The notes beneath the pieces are model-generated. The model was not told the DNA's origin and did not search any database. It worked only from the letters and a program-made list of their open reading frames with translations. From Spirochaetota bacterium (GTDB taxonomy: Bacteria; Spirochaetota; UBA4802; UBA5550): a stretch of 64,000 bases of DNA. Location: contig JAGNKX010000004.1 of NCBI GenBank assembly GCA_017999915.1, positions 124,001 to 188,000 on the forward strand, given 5' to 3'. Positions 45,424 to 53,811 of this stretch are shown here, piece by piece (position 1 is the first letter of the stretch; the number at the start of each line of letters is the position of its first letter). Position numbers and translations under genes: made by a program.

Positions 45424-45951
45424 TTATTCTGATACAAGCTTATCTTCTCTCCATGTTCCACGGAGTACTACCTTGCCCTTGTATTCCAATGACCCGGATC
45501 CATTTTTTACGTCATGATCCCACTGGCCGATATATGTATAGCCATTGTTGTAGTAGTAGGTGCCTTTACCCTGCTTTTTTCCGTTAAAGAAAGTCCCGGT
45601 AAACCTGTCACCGTTTTTGAAATAATAGGTGCCTTCCATCATCCTGCCATGATGAAAAGTGCCGATGAAACGCCCGCCCCCGGCAAAATGATAGGTTCCC
45701 TGTCCATGGATCATCCCCCAATAGAACATGCCGGAATAGCGGTCGCCGCCGCTGTAGTTACAGCTACCGGTTCCATGGGGCTTCCCATTCATGAATCGCC
45801 CGGCATAACAGTCTCCGTTGATATATTTATATGTACCGCTGCCGTTTTTGCAATTCCCTTTGATGCATTGAGCAATGACAGAATCATGGCTCATCCAGAT
45901 CATGAAGGATATGGCAGCGCCAAAGAGCATTATAGTATTAAAACGTGTCAT
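45424..45951 (-). CDS. Exported MORN-repeat protein, first
   Basis: A 175-residue protein with a signal peptide (about 1-27, ending 'DSVIAQC') and about six MORN repeats of 22-23 residues with the pattern 'GD.Y.G.F..GK.HG.G.Y.Y'. MORN repeats form beta-hairpin scaffolds that bind lipids or proteins. No enzymatic domain. It is encoded on the strand opposite to a second MORN protein 2 kb away. Confidence 0.88.
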   Translation of the reverse strand: MTRFNTIMLFGAAISFMIWMSHDSVIAQCIKGNCKNGSGTYKYINGDCYAGRFMNGKPHGTGSCNYSGGDRYSGMFYWGMIHGQGTYHFAGGGRFIGTFHHGRMMEGTYYFKNGDRFTGTFFNGKKQGKGTYYYNNGYTYIGQWDHDVKNGSGSLEYKGKVVLRGTWREDKLVSE

Positions 45952-46279
45952 ATTGTTGATATTGAATCTTTCCGTTAGAATCGATTGCGGCTAAAATTCA
46001 CTCGTCCATATCAAATACGGGAGCACGCAATCTGCAATGTGAATAATAATACCTCCCTATAGGCGAGGATTGCAATTATTATTTTTTATATATTTGACCT
46101 GTCAATTTATAAAAAGTCACGTGCCCATAATTTGGGCCGTGTTTTTGTCTTTATTTCATAATCCGCCCCTATAAGAATGCCCGCTGCGATCAATAAATAT
46201 GCATTTTTATTGAAATATGATTGTAAAAAAAAGAAATATTAGTATATTAGAAGATAAGAAAGGACTTTAGCGTTAGGCC
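45952..46279. other. Intergenic region with a hairpin
   Basis: AT-rich 328-bp region. Around 46119-46145 there is an imperfect hairpin CACG(T)GCCCA-N5-TGGGCCGTG followed by TGTTTTTGTC on the plus strand, and by a T-rich stretch on the minus strand. It may be a bidirectional terminator, but no gene that would need it ends here. No gene seen. Confidence 0.35.
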
Positions 46280-46459
46280 ATGGCTTATTACACAATACCA
46301 GGTTTTGAAGGAAAGATTTTTATTCCTGAAGAAAACAGCAATGAATTAAAAAAATACGATTGCCCGGACTGCTTCTCTTGCCAGTTTTGCAGCGATGACC
46401 GTTGTGCTTCTTGCCTTAAAAAGAATAGTTGCAAAAAACAGAACTGTCTGCCGAGATGA
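46280..46459 (+). CDS. Small eight-cysteine protein (59 residues)
   Basis: A short reading frame of 59 codons that a length cut-off would miss. The first half is 'MAYYTIPGFEGKIFIPEEN', the second half 'CPDCFSCQFCSDDRCASC' with two more cysteines before the end. Eight cysteines in about 30 residues suggest a zinc knuckle or an iron-sulfur site. The start has only a weak ribosome-binding site. The codon pattern and the non-random 'IPGFEGKIFIPEE' lead suggest that it is real. I recall similar short unannotated proteins in other anaerobes, but I cannot check. Confidence 0.65.
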   Translation: MAYYTIPGFEGKIFIPEENSNELKKYDCPDCFSCQFCSDDRCASCLKKNSCKKQNCLPR

Positions 46460-46513
46460 TGCATTGACACGCCATTGTATCTTTACGAGGGCCGCATTAT
46501 ACGCTATCGGGAC

Positions 46514-46915
46514 ATGGGAATGAGCAAAAATATCATTTATTTTCAGAACGGAGAAAGAATAATCGAAGCGGGCAGGGTGGAAACAAAGATGTACATCATA
46601 CTCGATGGTGAAGTGCAGATTTCCCTTTCCGATAAAGTCGATAAAATCGTTGTGGCGCAATTGAAAAAAGGCGACTTTTTCGGTGAAATTTCTCTCTTTA
46701 ATAAAACACCACGAAGCGCCACCGCCACCGCAGTGGGAAATGTAAAGCTTGCCTTCATCGATAGCGTCGAACAGCTGCGATCATTCCTCATCAAGAATCC
46801 GGTTTTTGCCGCGAAAATGGTGCATACCCTTGCGCAGCGGCTTGCCAAGACCGATGAAATACTCATCGGCAAAATAAGTGAATTGAACAGGATAAAGGTT
46901 ACAAGGGATATTTGA
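46514..46915 (+). CDS. Single-domain cyclic-nucleotide-binding protein
   Basis: About 133 residues from ATG 46514; a TTG at 46475 and an ATG at 46520 are alternatives. It consists of one cNMP-binding (CAP_ED) domain; the phosphate-binding cassette is 'GDFFGEISLFNKTPRSATATA', with the Glu and Arg that contact cAMP. There is no helix-turn-helix or kinase domain, so it is not a CRP-type transcription factor by itself. It may work with a partner. The upstream eight-cysteine protein and this gene lie 55 bases apart. Confidence 0.85.
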   Translation: MGMSKNIIYFQNGERIIEAGRVETKMYIILDGEVQISLSDKVDKIVVAQLKKGDFFGEISLFNKTPRSATATAVGNVKLAFIDSVEQLRSFLIKNPVFAAKMVHTLAQRLAKTDEILIGKISELNRIKVTRDI

Positions 46916-46991
46916 CAGTTTTCAGGGAATTTGTTACATATAATTATTGCTTCATAATAAAATCTATTACTTCCCAAAAAATTATTCTAAG

Positions 46992-47139
46992 AGTTTCCTG
47001 AAAATCTCCCTCCTTGGAGTTTTTCAGGGTCGGTTTTACGAAGTGAATTCGTAAAACCTCACATTTTTCTCGGCTAATGCCTCGAAAAATGGCGATACAT
47101 CCATGTATCGCTTAGCAATTTGCTGTTTTTCAGGAAACT
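46992..47139 (-). repeat. 148-bp multi-hairpin repeat, copy B (inverted)
   Basis: Reverse complement of copy A at 17053-17200, same length and about six base differences by eye. Here the termini are a perfect 13-bp inverted repeat, 46992-47004 and 47127-47139 (AGTTTCCTGAAAA and its complement). The internal hairpins of 11 and 8 bp are conserved exactly; the first and last stems carry mismatches. The four bases CTAA occur just outside both ends. It lies in the gap after the cyclic-nucleotide-binding gene. It contains no ORF. Confidence 0.9.
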
Positions 47140-47159
47140 GCTAAATTTTCGGAATAATT

Positions 47160-47287
47160 TTCCCAGCATTGATTACCGGTGTAACATGTCAAGAAATTCT
47201 GATACATATCAAGTAAGGTTAAAGTTTTTTCATAAATCCTCCAAGATTTATTTAACAAGGAGCCCTTTGATGGGGCTCTTTTTTTTG
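47160..47287 (+). ncRNA. Possible small RNA ending in a strong terminator
   Basis: A terminator at 47260-47287 stands over 300 bases after the nearest upstream gene and about 120 bases before the next. Just before it lies a hairpin, ATAAATC-CTCCAA-GATTTAT at about 47232-47251, whose loop exposes CCTCC, complementary to Shine-Dalgarno sequences. A short transcript from this area would look like a regulatory RNA targeting ribosome-binding sites. I see no convincing promoter, so the 5' end is arbitrary. Confidence 0.35.
47260..47287 (+). terminator. Rho-independent terminator
   Basis: GAGCCC (47260-47265) pairs with GGGCTC (47273-47278), followed directly by eight Ts. It terminates either readthrough from the cyclic-nucleotide-binding gene or a small RNA. 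Confidence 0.85.
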
Positions 47288-47404
47288 TAATATAATACGG
47301 ATGTTGTTATCTCATTAAAGCGAATATCAGCAAAATAAATTATGCTTGATTTATTATTTTTATTATAGTAGCGATTAACTCCAGAGCAATCCAGGGAGGA
47401 TCTG

Positions 47405-47866
47405 ATGAAAAAACTATTAACGCCGCTGATCATTGTCCATATGTTCATTGTTGCCTTTTATCCGTCCTGCAAAGGAGACAGTTGGAAAAATCTTCAATAC
47501 TCCGAGATCAGCGCCTTCGAATGGCTCCAGGCGAACGTCAAAGACAGAAGCGGGGAGGCCGTACTCTGGTTCCAGATTTTCGATCAGATCGATGATAAAG
47601 CTACGATCGAAGGATATAAGAACTCCACTGAAAAGGTCGGCAAATACCCGGCCAAAATATTTGAAAACAAGTGGATATGGATACTTGTGAACAACCGCAT
47701 TGAGATAAGGCTTATTGCGGATGAAAAAATGAAGGATTTTCAAGACACGAATAAACTGAAAAAATTCATTGAATCTTTTGATCTGGCGGGAATGGAAAAA
47801 ATTACAGGCCCCAAGGTCAAGGGAAAGGACCTACAGAAATTTATACCCAAGCTGAAAACAAAATAG
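47405..47866 (+). CDS. Putative lipoprotein of unknown function
   Basis: A 153-residue protein with an N-terminal hydrophobic helix ending in 'FYPSCKGD', a loose lipobox with Cys22. The mature part is charged, with a 'WIWILVNNRIEIRLIADEKMKDFQD' segment and a lysine-rich end. No domain was recognised. GGGAGGA precedes the ATG at good distance. It is preceded by a terminator and probably transcribed alone. Confidence 0.75.
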   Translation: MKKLLTPLIIVHMFIVAFYPSCKGDSWKNLQYSEISAFEWLQANVKDRSGEAVLWFQIFDQIDDKATIEGYKNSTEKVGKYPAKIFENKWIWILVNNRIEIRLIADEKMKDFQDTNKLKKFIESFDLAGMEKITGPKVKGKDLQKFIPKLKTK

Positions 47867-48020
47867 CGTTCATACTAAATACAGGTTATGATAAACTACC
47901 TCACTGCATCGTTTCGCTCGCCATGACAAAGAAAGGAAGTATAATTGTATTTTTGAGATGTCTTCTGGCACAATTTTCCCGATAATAATAAAAATACACA
48001 GTTATTATTCTAAATATGTC

Positions 48021-48722
48021 ATGCAACAGTGGTTTATCAAATATTTATCAGCCATAATACTTTCCGTGATGGCAGTGCCTGCCGCCATTGCCCAGGATCC
48101 ATCCCAGCCACCTGTTAAGATCATCTATCCCGACGGTTCTTATTATGATGGGCAGATGAAAGAAGGAATAAAACATGGCACAGGATGCTTTGTAGCGGCT
48201 GACGGGTCTGAGTACCGGGGGGGGTATTCCGATGGAAGGCCCCATGGAGAAGGCACTTATTGTTATCCCGACGGGAGAAAGAAAAAGGTTTTTTATGAAA
48301 ACGGCCGCCTCGTTGGGTCGAGATTTATCAGCCATGATACTGATGAGAATGGTTGCGTATTCGGTGAATTTGAATTATTGGGACGCTATAGCGGCTGGTT
48401 CAAGGGAAGCAAGATAAAAGGATTCGTACCCCATGGCAGGGGCATCATGAGATATTCCAACGGTTCGGTGTTTTCTGGCCAATGGGAAAATGGCAAGATG
48501 CACGGCAACGGCTCGGTAAGATGGGAAGACGGCTCAATGTATTCAGGCCAGTGGGTTCATGGGAAAAGGACAGGATACGGCATCTATACATGGCCCAATG
48601 GAGAAAGCTATGTTGGTGAATGGAAAGAAAACCAGTTATGCGGCATGGGAACCTATCATTATAGTAACGGGAAGGTATTAAAGGGTAGGTGGGAGGAGAA
48701 AAGGGTCTATTTTAATAAATGA
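48021..48722 (+). CDS. Exported MORN-repeat protein, second
   Basis: About 233 residues from ATG 48021, where a signal peptide starts ('MQQWFIKYLSAIILSVMAVPAAIAQ'). About eight MORN repeats follow, with patterns such as 'YPDGSYYDGQMKEGIKHGTG' and 'WPNGESYVGEWKENQLCGMG'. Likely an exported scaffold like the first MORN protein 2 kb away; the two are paralogues in type but not obviously duplicates. Confidence 0.88.
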   Translation: MQQWFIKYLSAIILSVMAVPAAIAQDPSQPPVKIIYPDGSYYDGQMKEGIKHGTGCFVAADGSEYRGGYSDGRPHGEGTYCYPDGRKKKVFYENGRLVGSRFISHDTDENGCVFGEFELLGRYSGWFKGSKIKGFVPHGRGIMRYSNGSVFSGQWENGKMHGNGSVRWEDGSMYSGQWVHGKRTGYGIYTWPNGESYVGEWKENQLCGMGTYHYSNGKVLKGRWEEKRVYFNK

Positions 48723-48746
48723 ATTGCCGAGGGCCCAATACTATCG

Positions 48747-48923
48747 TCACTGGAATGTTATCAGCGTTTTCACAACCTTTTCAACGCGACTTGTGAATTC
48801 ATTGCCATGGTATTTTCTTGTTTCGCTGATAATGTCGTCAAAGTTCACGCCAAGGTGCACCGCGTTGCACACCATTTCCGAATATCTCATAATACTCATG
48901 CTGGTAAAGCGTTTTGGATGCAT
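48747..48923 (-). CDS. Small 58-residue protein
   Basis: A short minus-strand gene below usual length limits. The ATG at 48923 follows AAGGA at good spacing. The product starts 'MHPKRFTSMSIMRYSEMVCN' and continues with an amphipathic helical pattern rich in Glu, Lys and Val. It is convergent with the second MORN gene. No family was recognised. The good ribosome-binding site and compact size between neighbours support it as real. Confidence 0.55.
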   Translation of the reverse strand: MHPKRFTSMSIMRYSEMVCNAVHLGVNFDDIISETRKYHGNEFTSRVEKVVKTLITFQ

Positions 48924-49116
48924 GGTTATTTCCTTGTAAATCAGTATTGAAGGATTATATTTACCTTATCGGAATTATTTATTATTACATTAGTAATGTT
49001 AATAGGTCATTAAATCAAATTTAGATGCTAATTTGTAAATCAATGCCGATTAAAAAATGCTTGCCTTTGATCCATGTAATGCTAAGGTGCTTTTAGCAAC
49101 CCTAAAGGAGATCATC

Positions 49117-49479
49117 ATGTCCAAATCATTTACAAAAGAAGAAAAGATGGTCCTTATTGCCGTCATGAAGTATATTGTCAGCACCGACGGCATTGTGACA
49201 GACCGTGAAGTTGACGATATCAATGAACTTGCAGAGGAAAAAGGCTTCGAGGATTTCCAGGAGATATTCAACGAGGTGGACAGGACGGTTAAATCAATGG
49301 ATGATCTTAAGAAACTCGTAAAGCAGATTGAACATGAGGGAAGCAGAAAAAAGATTATCAAGTATGCCGTGGAATTCTCCCGCGCCGATGCGGATGTCAA
49401 TCCCCATGAGATCGAGATACTGAAATATATGTGCAACGTCTGGAACATCAACTTGAAAGCCCTTTTAGATGAGGGATGA
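49117..49479 (+). CDS. TerB-like helical protein
   Basis: A 120-residue protein starting at ATG 49117 after a perfect AAAGGAG; a longer upstream frame from 49057 lacks such a site. It is all-helical, with acidic segments resembling the TerB/DjlA-N fold ('EEKMVLIAVMKYIVSTDGIVTDREVDDI', 'FSRADADVNPHEIEILKYMCNVW') in which Asp residues may bind metal. TerB proteins are linked to tellurite resistance and membrane-associated stress responses. No other ter gene is nearby. Confidence 0.7.
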   Translation: MSKSFTKEEKMVLIAVMKYIVSTDGIVTDREVDDINELAEEKGFEDFQEIFNEVDRTVKSMDDLKKLVKQIEHEGSRKKIIKYAVEFSRADADVNPHEIEILKYMCNVWNINLKALLDEG

Positions 49480-49584
49480 TAGATAATAGCCTCATTAATA
49501 TTCATGCGTGTAGCAAACATTTGTTGACATTTTAATTATGTCATGTATGCTGTGGCATATTCTCATTAGAAAAGGTCACGGCAT

Positions 49585-52026
49585 ATGGAAGATTTAAAAT
49601 ACTTCATCGAATCAAAATTCAATGGCGAAGTTCGCGCCTCTTTTACCATTCCTGGTAGCAAGGGCTCCTTTGTCGATTTCCCTCCGAACCTTGATAATGA
49701 GCTGAAGAAAGTTCTCTTATCGCAGGGAATTAATGCCCTGTATGCCCATCAGGCAGAAGCGTTCAAAAAAATAGAAGGCAGTTGCGATACCCTTGTTGTG
49801 TCCCGTACGGCCAGCGGGAAAACGCTCTCTTTCTTCCTGCCCATACTTAATGAATATCTCCACGCAGAGCAGCCCTTTTCCGTGATGCTCCTGTACCCGA
49901 CCAAGGCGCTTTCCCGGGACCAGGAGAGCACTTTTGGCAAGCTGATGTCCTCTGTTAACAAAAGCGGGATGCTGGGCACCTTCGACGGCGACACTCCCCG
50001 GGACGAGCGCGATAGGATACAGCGCTCATCAGATTTTATCGTGACGAACCCCGACATGCTTCATAGCGGGATATTGCCGAATCATAATCGCAAATGGCGC
50101 GGATTTCTTTCCCGCCTGCGGTATATAGTCGTTGACGAAGTCCATATTTACCGCGGCGCCTTCGGCTCCCATGTCTCCAATATATTCCGCAGACTTCAGC
50201 GCGTATGTGCCGTCCATGGGAGCAGGCCGGTCTTCGTATGTTCCTCCGCGACCATCCGCAATCCCCATGAGCACGCACGTCTTCTCTTCCACCGGGATTT
50301 CGAGGTCATTGATTACGATTCATCTCCTCAACCGGAAAAGAACTTTTACTTCATCAATCCGCCGCTCGAGGAAAGCCTCGGCCATGCCGCCTACCGGAAG
50401 GGTCCGGCTTCGGCGTCGATCCCCCTTATCCGGGAAGCCGTCCGCAGAAAAATCAGAACCATTTGCTTCTGCCGGGCCCGACAGGAAGTGGAGCGCCTCT
50501 ACCGCGCCGTTATCGACGATTATCCTGAACTCCGGCAGTATGTTAAGCCGTACCGCGGCGGTCTACTGCCCACCGAGCGCCGCCAGATCGAGCGTGACCT
50601 TGCCGGAGGAAAGCTCCTCGGCATCATCACGACAAACGCCCTGGAGCTCGGCATCGACATAGGCGACCTTGACCTGTGCATTTTATCAGGCCATCCGGGG
50701 ACCATCGCCAGTTTCTGGCAGCAGGCGGGGAGGGTGGGCCGCAAGGGTAAATCTCCGGTCATTGTCTATATAGCCAAGGACCGCCCCATCGACCAGTTTC
50801 TCGTGAATCACCATGACTTTGTCACCACAACGCCGGTGGAACAGGCCCTGCTTAATCCTGACAACCCCTATATCATTTTACAGCATCTGCCCTGTGCCGC
50901 CCAGGAGCATCCCCTCCGTCTCACTGAAGATGTTTTCGATCCATTCCTGTATGACGAGGCACTTAATATCCTCAAGGATGACAAGTCAATCGTGCCGTAC
51001 CACGATTCTTTCAGGTACGCGCTTCAAGATTATCCCGCCCGGGGTGTGAACATCAGGGGCATGACCGATTATAATGTCGAGATATACTGCGGCACTGATG
51101 TGATCGGCGAGCTGGATCCGATCGGCGCCCGCGGCACCCTTTATAAAGATGCCATATACCAGCATCTTGGGAGAAAATACATGTCCATGGACCTCGACCT
51201 GGACAAGAAGCTCTGCAGGGTCGATCCCGTCGACGTTGATTATTACACAGAGGCGGTCTGGGAGGGGCGTGTGGACCTCACCGAATCGGAGGAGATCCAT
51301 ATATTCAACAATGCCCGCCTGGAATTCGGCGTCATCCGGGTCAACAAGCAGCCGAAGCTTTACAAGAAGATTAGAGAGCGCACCTATGAAAATATCGGTT
51401 ATGGGCCAATAACCCTTCCGGCATTTGAATACGACACGACCGGCTTTAACATAGTGGCCCCTTCCGGGTGGATCAAAACGCTTGAAGAAAAAAACAAGCT
51501 CTATACCGGCGCCGCCTATTACGGTCTCAGCTATATACTTCGCCACGCGTCAACGGTATTTTGCATGTCGGACATAAAGGATATCAACACTGACATATCG
51601 CTCTATGAGGCCGAAAAGGGAACCTGGCGCAGCGCCCTTTATTTATACGATACTATCGAAGGGGGTGTCGGTTATGCGGAGCGGATTTTCGAGCGCATAG
51701 AGGAGGTCCTCCGGTTCTGCAAGGAGATCCTCGACAACTGCGAATGCCGTTACGGATGTCCTTCCTGCGTTCCGCCCCTTCCTCCCGGCGTCGACAGCAA
51801 GGAGCTCGAGGAATTCCTGGTGGAATCCAATGCCTCTGTTGAATGCACCAGGAGTCTCCTTCTGTCCATCCTTGAAAAGACGGTACATGTCCCGGAAATC
51901 GCCATCGGAAGGACTCCCCTGTCAACGCGCGACGCACCGCCGGTTGACACCGAAAAATTGCGTGTCAGCAGGAAGCTTGACAGGGCGGCTAGAATCCTCC
52001 GCGACAAGCGCGAGAGGCTCCATTGA
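49585..52026 (+). CDS. mrfA: MrfA/YprA-type DEAD/DEAH helicase with DUF1998 domain
   Basis: An 813-residue SF2 helicase. The Walker A motif is 'SRTASGKT' near residues 72-79, motif II is 'VVDEVHIYRG' near 190, and motifs V/VI are 'TTNALELGIDIGDLD' and 'QQAGRVGRKGK'. The C-terminal DUF1998 region carries the four-cysteine site 'CECRYGCPSC' near 718-727. This is the architecture of B. subtilis MrfA (YprA), a 3'-5' helicase repairing mitomycin-type DNA damage. Its partner exonuclease gene starts at 52023, overlapping by four bases. Confidence 0.93.
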   Translation: MEDLKYFIESKFNGEVRASFTIPGSKGSFVDFPPNLDNELKKVLLSQGINALYAHQAEAFKKIEGSCDTLVVSRTASGKTLSFFLPILNEYLHAEQPFSVMLLYPTKALSRDQESTFGKLMSSVNKSGMLGTFDGDTPRDERDRIQRSSDFIVTNPDMLHSGILPNHNRKWRGFLSRLRYIVVDEVHIYRGAFGSHVSNIFRRLQRVCAVHGSRPVFVCSSATIRNPHEHARLLFHRDFEVIDYDSSPQPEKNFYFINPPLEESLGHAAYRKGPASASIPLIREAVRRKIRTICFCRARQEVERLYRAVIDDYPELRQYVKPYRGGLLPTERRQIERDLAGGKLLGIITTNALELGIDIGDLDLCILSGHPGTIASFWQQAGRVGRKGKSPVIVYIAKDRPIDQFLVNHHDFVTTTPVEQALLNPDNPYIILQHLPCAAQEHPLRLTEDVFDPFLYDEALNILKDDKSIVPYHDSFRYALQDYPARGVNIRGMTDYNVEIYCGTDVIGELDPIGARGTLYKDAIYQHLGRKYMSMDLDLDKKLCRVDPVDVDYYTEAVWEGRVDLTESEEIHIFNNARLEFGVIRVNKQPKLYKKIRERTYENIGYGPITLPAFEYDTTGFNIVAPSGWIKTLEEKNKLYTGAAYYGLSYILRHASTVFCMSDIKDINTDISLYEAEKGTWRSALYLYDTIEGGVGYAERIFERIEEVLRFCKEILDNCECRYGCPSCVPPLPPGVDSKELEEFLVESNASVECTRSLLLSILEKTVHVPEIAIGRTPLSTRDAPPVDTEKLRVSRKLDRAARILRDKRERLH

Positions 52027-52820
52027 TCCAGGGCTGCTTTCGCCATATTCATGGGATCGGTCCCAAGACTGCATCCCGGTTGAATGACCTGGGCTTTCTC
52101 GCCTGGGAGGACTGCTTTTCCAGGGAGAGCTCTATTCCTTTTAACGGAAAGAAGCGAAAAAAGTTTCTTGAGGAAATCCGGAGAAGCATCGAATCCTATG
52201 ATTCCCGCGACATCGGTTATTTTACAGAATCATTTCCAACATCTGAGCAATGGAGAATACTTGGAGAATATTTGCCGGGCGCTACATTTATCGATGTGGA
52301 AACGACGGGACTATCGTGGAATTACTGCCATGCATCGGTCATTGCGGCATATCATCGCGGCGAACTCCATGCCTTCGTTTATGGCGAGAATCTTGATGAT
52401 TTTCTTTATCTGGCTGATGAATCCGAGCTTCTGGTTACCTATAACGGAACCAGTTTCGATATTCCGTTCATTGAAAAGACCTTCAACATCCCATCATTGA
52501 ACCGGCCCCATGTCGATCTTCGATGGATTGCGTGGCACAAAGGCTATCATGGCGGCCTCAAGTCAATCGAGCGTCGCCTTGGCATACAAAGACCCCCTCA
52601 AGTGGAAGGCATAGACGGTTTTGAAGCTGTTGATTTGTATTACCGGTGGCAGCAGGGCGATCCCTTATCGCGGGACCTGCTCGTCAGCTATTGTGAAGCC
52701 GATGTCCTTTCGACATACCTTGTGGCCGAACGGATATTGATTGAATCAGGATGCACGGTGAATCAGATTGACCTGGATAAAGCCTTCAGTTTAATCGAAT
52801 GTCCCGGCGTTATTATTTAA
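52023..52820 (+). CDS. mrfB: MrfB/YprB-type RNase H-like exonuclease
   Basis: A 265-residue DEDD-type exonuclease. An N-terminal helix-hairpin-helix-like segment ('HIHGIGPKTASRLNDLGF') is followed by an RNase_H_2 domain with 'FIDVETTGL', 'TYNGTSFDIPF' and 'YCEADVLSTY', which hold the acidic residues. In Bacillus, MrfB works with MrfA in repair of mitomycin adducts. The start overlaps the mrfA stop by four bases, so the proteins are made together. It is convergent with DUF3343 and overlaps its end by about 30 bases. Confidence 0.9.
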   Translation: MIQGCFRHIHGIGPKTASRLNDLGFLAWEDCFSRESSIPFNGKKRKKFLEEIRRSIESYDSRDIGYFTESFPTSEQWRILGEYLPGATFIDVETTGLSWNYCHASVIAAYHRGELHAFVYGENLDDFLYLADESELLVTYNGTSFDIPFIEKTFNIPSLNRPHVDLRWIAWHKGYHGGLKSIERRLGIQRPPQVEGIDGFEAVDLYYRWQQGDPLSRDLLVSYCEADVLSTYLVAERILIESGCTVNQIDLDKAFSLIECPGVII

Positions 52821-53042
52821 TGGAATGATTTCGACGAATCCTTCAACGCCGGCAAGTATGGATTCGGCCTTTTCGGCATCATCAGGCATGATTCGAAGGC
52901 AGACACCGCAATCCGCGCTTATATGACGAGGAACCGGTATCAGCTTATGGGGAATTCCTTTATCTTTGAGAATCTTGTCGGCCCACATGGTCTGATTGAC
53001 TGATTTAAAAAGAACAACGTGATATGATTTTAGCGAATTCAT
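52791..53042 (-). CDS. DUF3343 protein (putative Se/S carrier-like)
   Basis: An 83-residue protein with the DUF3343 pattern: 'YHVVLFKSVNQTMWADKILKDKGI', 'LIPVPRHISADCGVCLRI' with two cysteines, and a short C-terminal beta part. The family is found beside YedF and other selenium-metabolism genes and has been proposed as a Se/S carrier. It overlaps yedF by four bases and mrfB by about 30 bases. Confidence 0.87.
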   Translation of the reverse strand: MNSLKSYHVVLFKSVNQTMWADKILKDKGIPHKLIPVPRHISADCGVCLRIMPDDAEKAESILAGVEGFVEIIPLNNNAGTFD

Positions 53043-53644
53043 ATGTTGATGGTCGAAGAAGCGCTTAACATCAGCTCTTTTATCTCATACATGTTTGATA
53101 TCTTTCCGGCCAGCAGCTTGTCTTTCAATTTAAAAAAGTCAAGGCATGTGCCGCAGGCAAGGATTTGCCTCCCTTTTTTTTCGAGAATTTTAATATCTTC
53201 GATCACCTCTGACCCTTCGGCAACCAGCTTTACGCCGCTGTTAAGAAAAATCATGGTATCCGGCGACGGATCTGTTTCAGCGAGGGTGTGAAAAAGGCTT
53301 TTCATAAGAACCTTCCCAAGTTCTTCGCTCCCTTTGCCCATTATGTCCTGGGAAACGACGAGAACGCGCATGCCGCAATTTACAGATGCCGGAGAAACGT
53401 CGACTATGCCGCGGGTGGATGCAGACGTTGATGTAGTTTTATCTATGGTGATGTATATCCCGTCATTCCTGGTGTCGCTTGAAATGGCATATCCTTTATT
53501 TTCAGACATGCGCCTGATGTTCTCAAGGGCCGTTATATTGTCAACAATGACCATGATATGATCGTTGGCCTCAAGCGCTTTTGTAGCATTGATTACGGGC
53601 TGCGGGCAGGCCAGTCCGCGTGCATCTATGGTATGAATCATCAC
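53039..53644 (-). CDS. yedF: Selenium-metabolism protein YedF (TusA-like/DsrE-like)
   Basis: A 201-residue fusion of an N-terminal TusA/SirA-like domain with 'DARGLACPQPV' (Cys13) and a C-terminal DsrE/F-like domain with 'ILACGTCLDFF'. Proteins of this layout are called sulfurtransferase-like selenium metabolism protein YedF. It forms an operon with DUF3343, the usual pairing, and suggests that the organism handles selenium. selD/selA/selB are not in the window. Confidence 0.91.
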   Translation of the reverse strand: MMIHTIDARGLACPQPVINATKALEANDHIMVIVDNITALENIRRMSENKGYAISSDTRNDGIYITIDKTTSTSASTRGIVDVSPASVNCGMRVLVVSQDIMGKGSEELGKVLMKSLFHTLAETDPSPDTMIFLNSGVKLVAEGSEVIEDIKILEKKGRQILACGTCLDFFKLKDKLLAGKISNMYEIKELMLSASSTINI

Positions 53645-53776
53645 AGTATCTCCTCTTTATACATTCGTATTTTGTCATGTGTTAAGCGTTCTTATGATAT
53701 GTCAATAAATTATATTTTAAATAGATACTATCTAATAATTAAATATTTGAAGCTTTAAAAAAATACTAAATATATG

Positions 53777-53804
53777 TTGACTATATATATTTGAATGCTA
53801 TATT
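53777..53804 (+). promoter_or_regulatory. dinB promoter placing the transcription start near the ATG
   Basis: -35 TTGACT at 53777-53782 and -10 TATATT at 53799-53804 with a 16-base spacer. The expected start of transcription, about seven bases after the -10, falls at or just before ATG 53812, and there is no Shine-Dalgarno sequence upstream of it. This suggests a leaderless mRNA. Confidence 0.5.
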
Positions 53805-53811
53805 GATTAAT

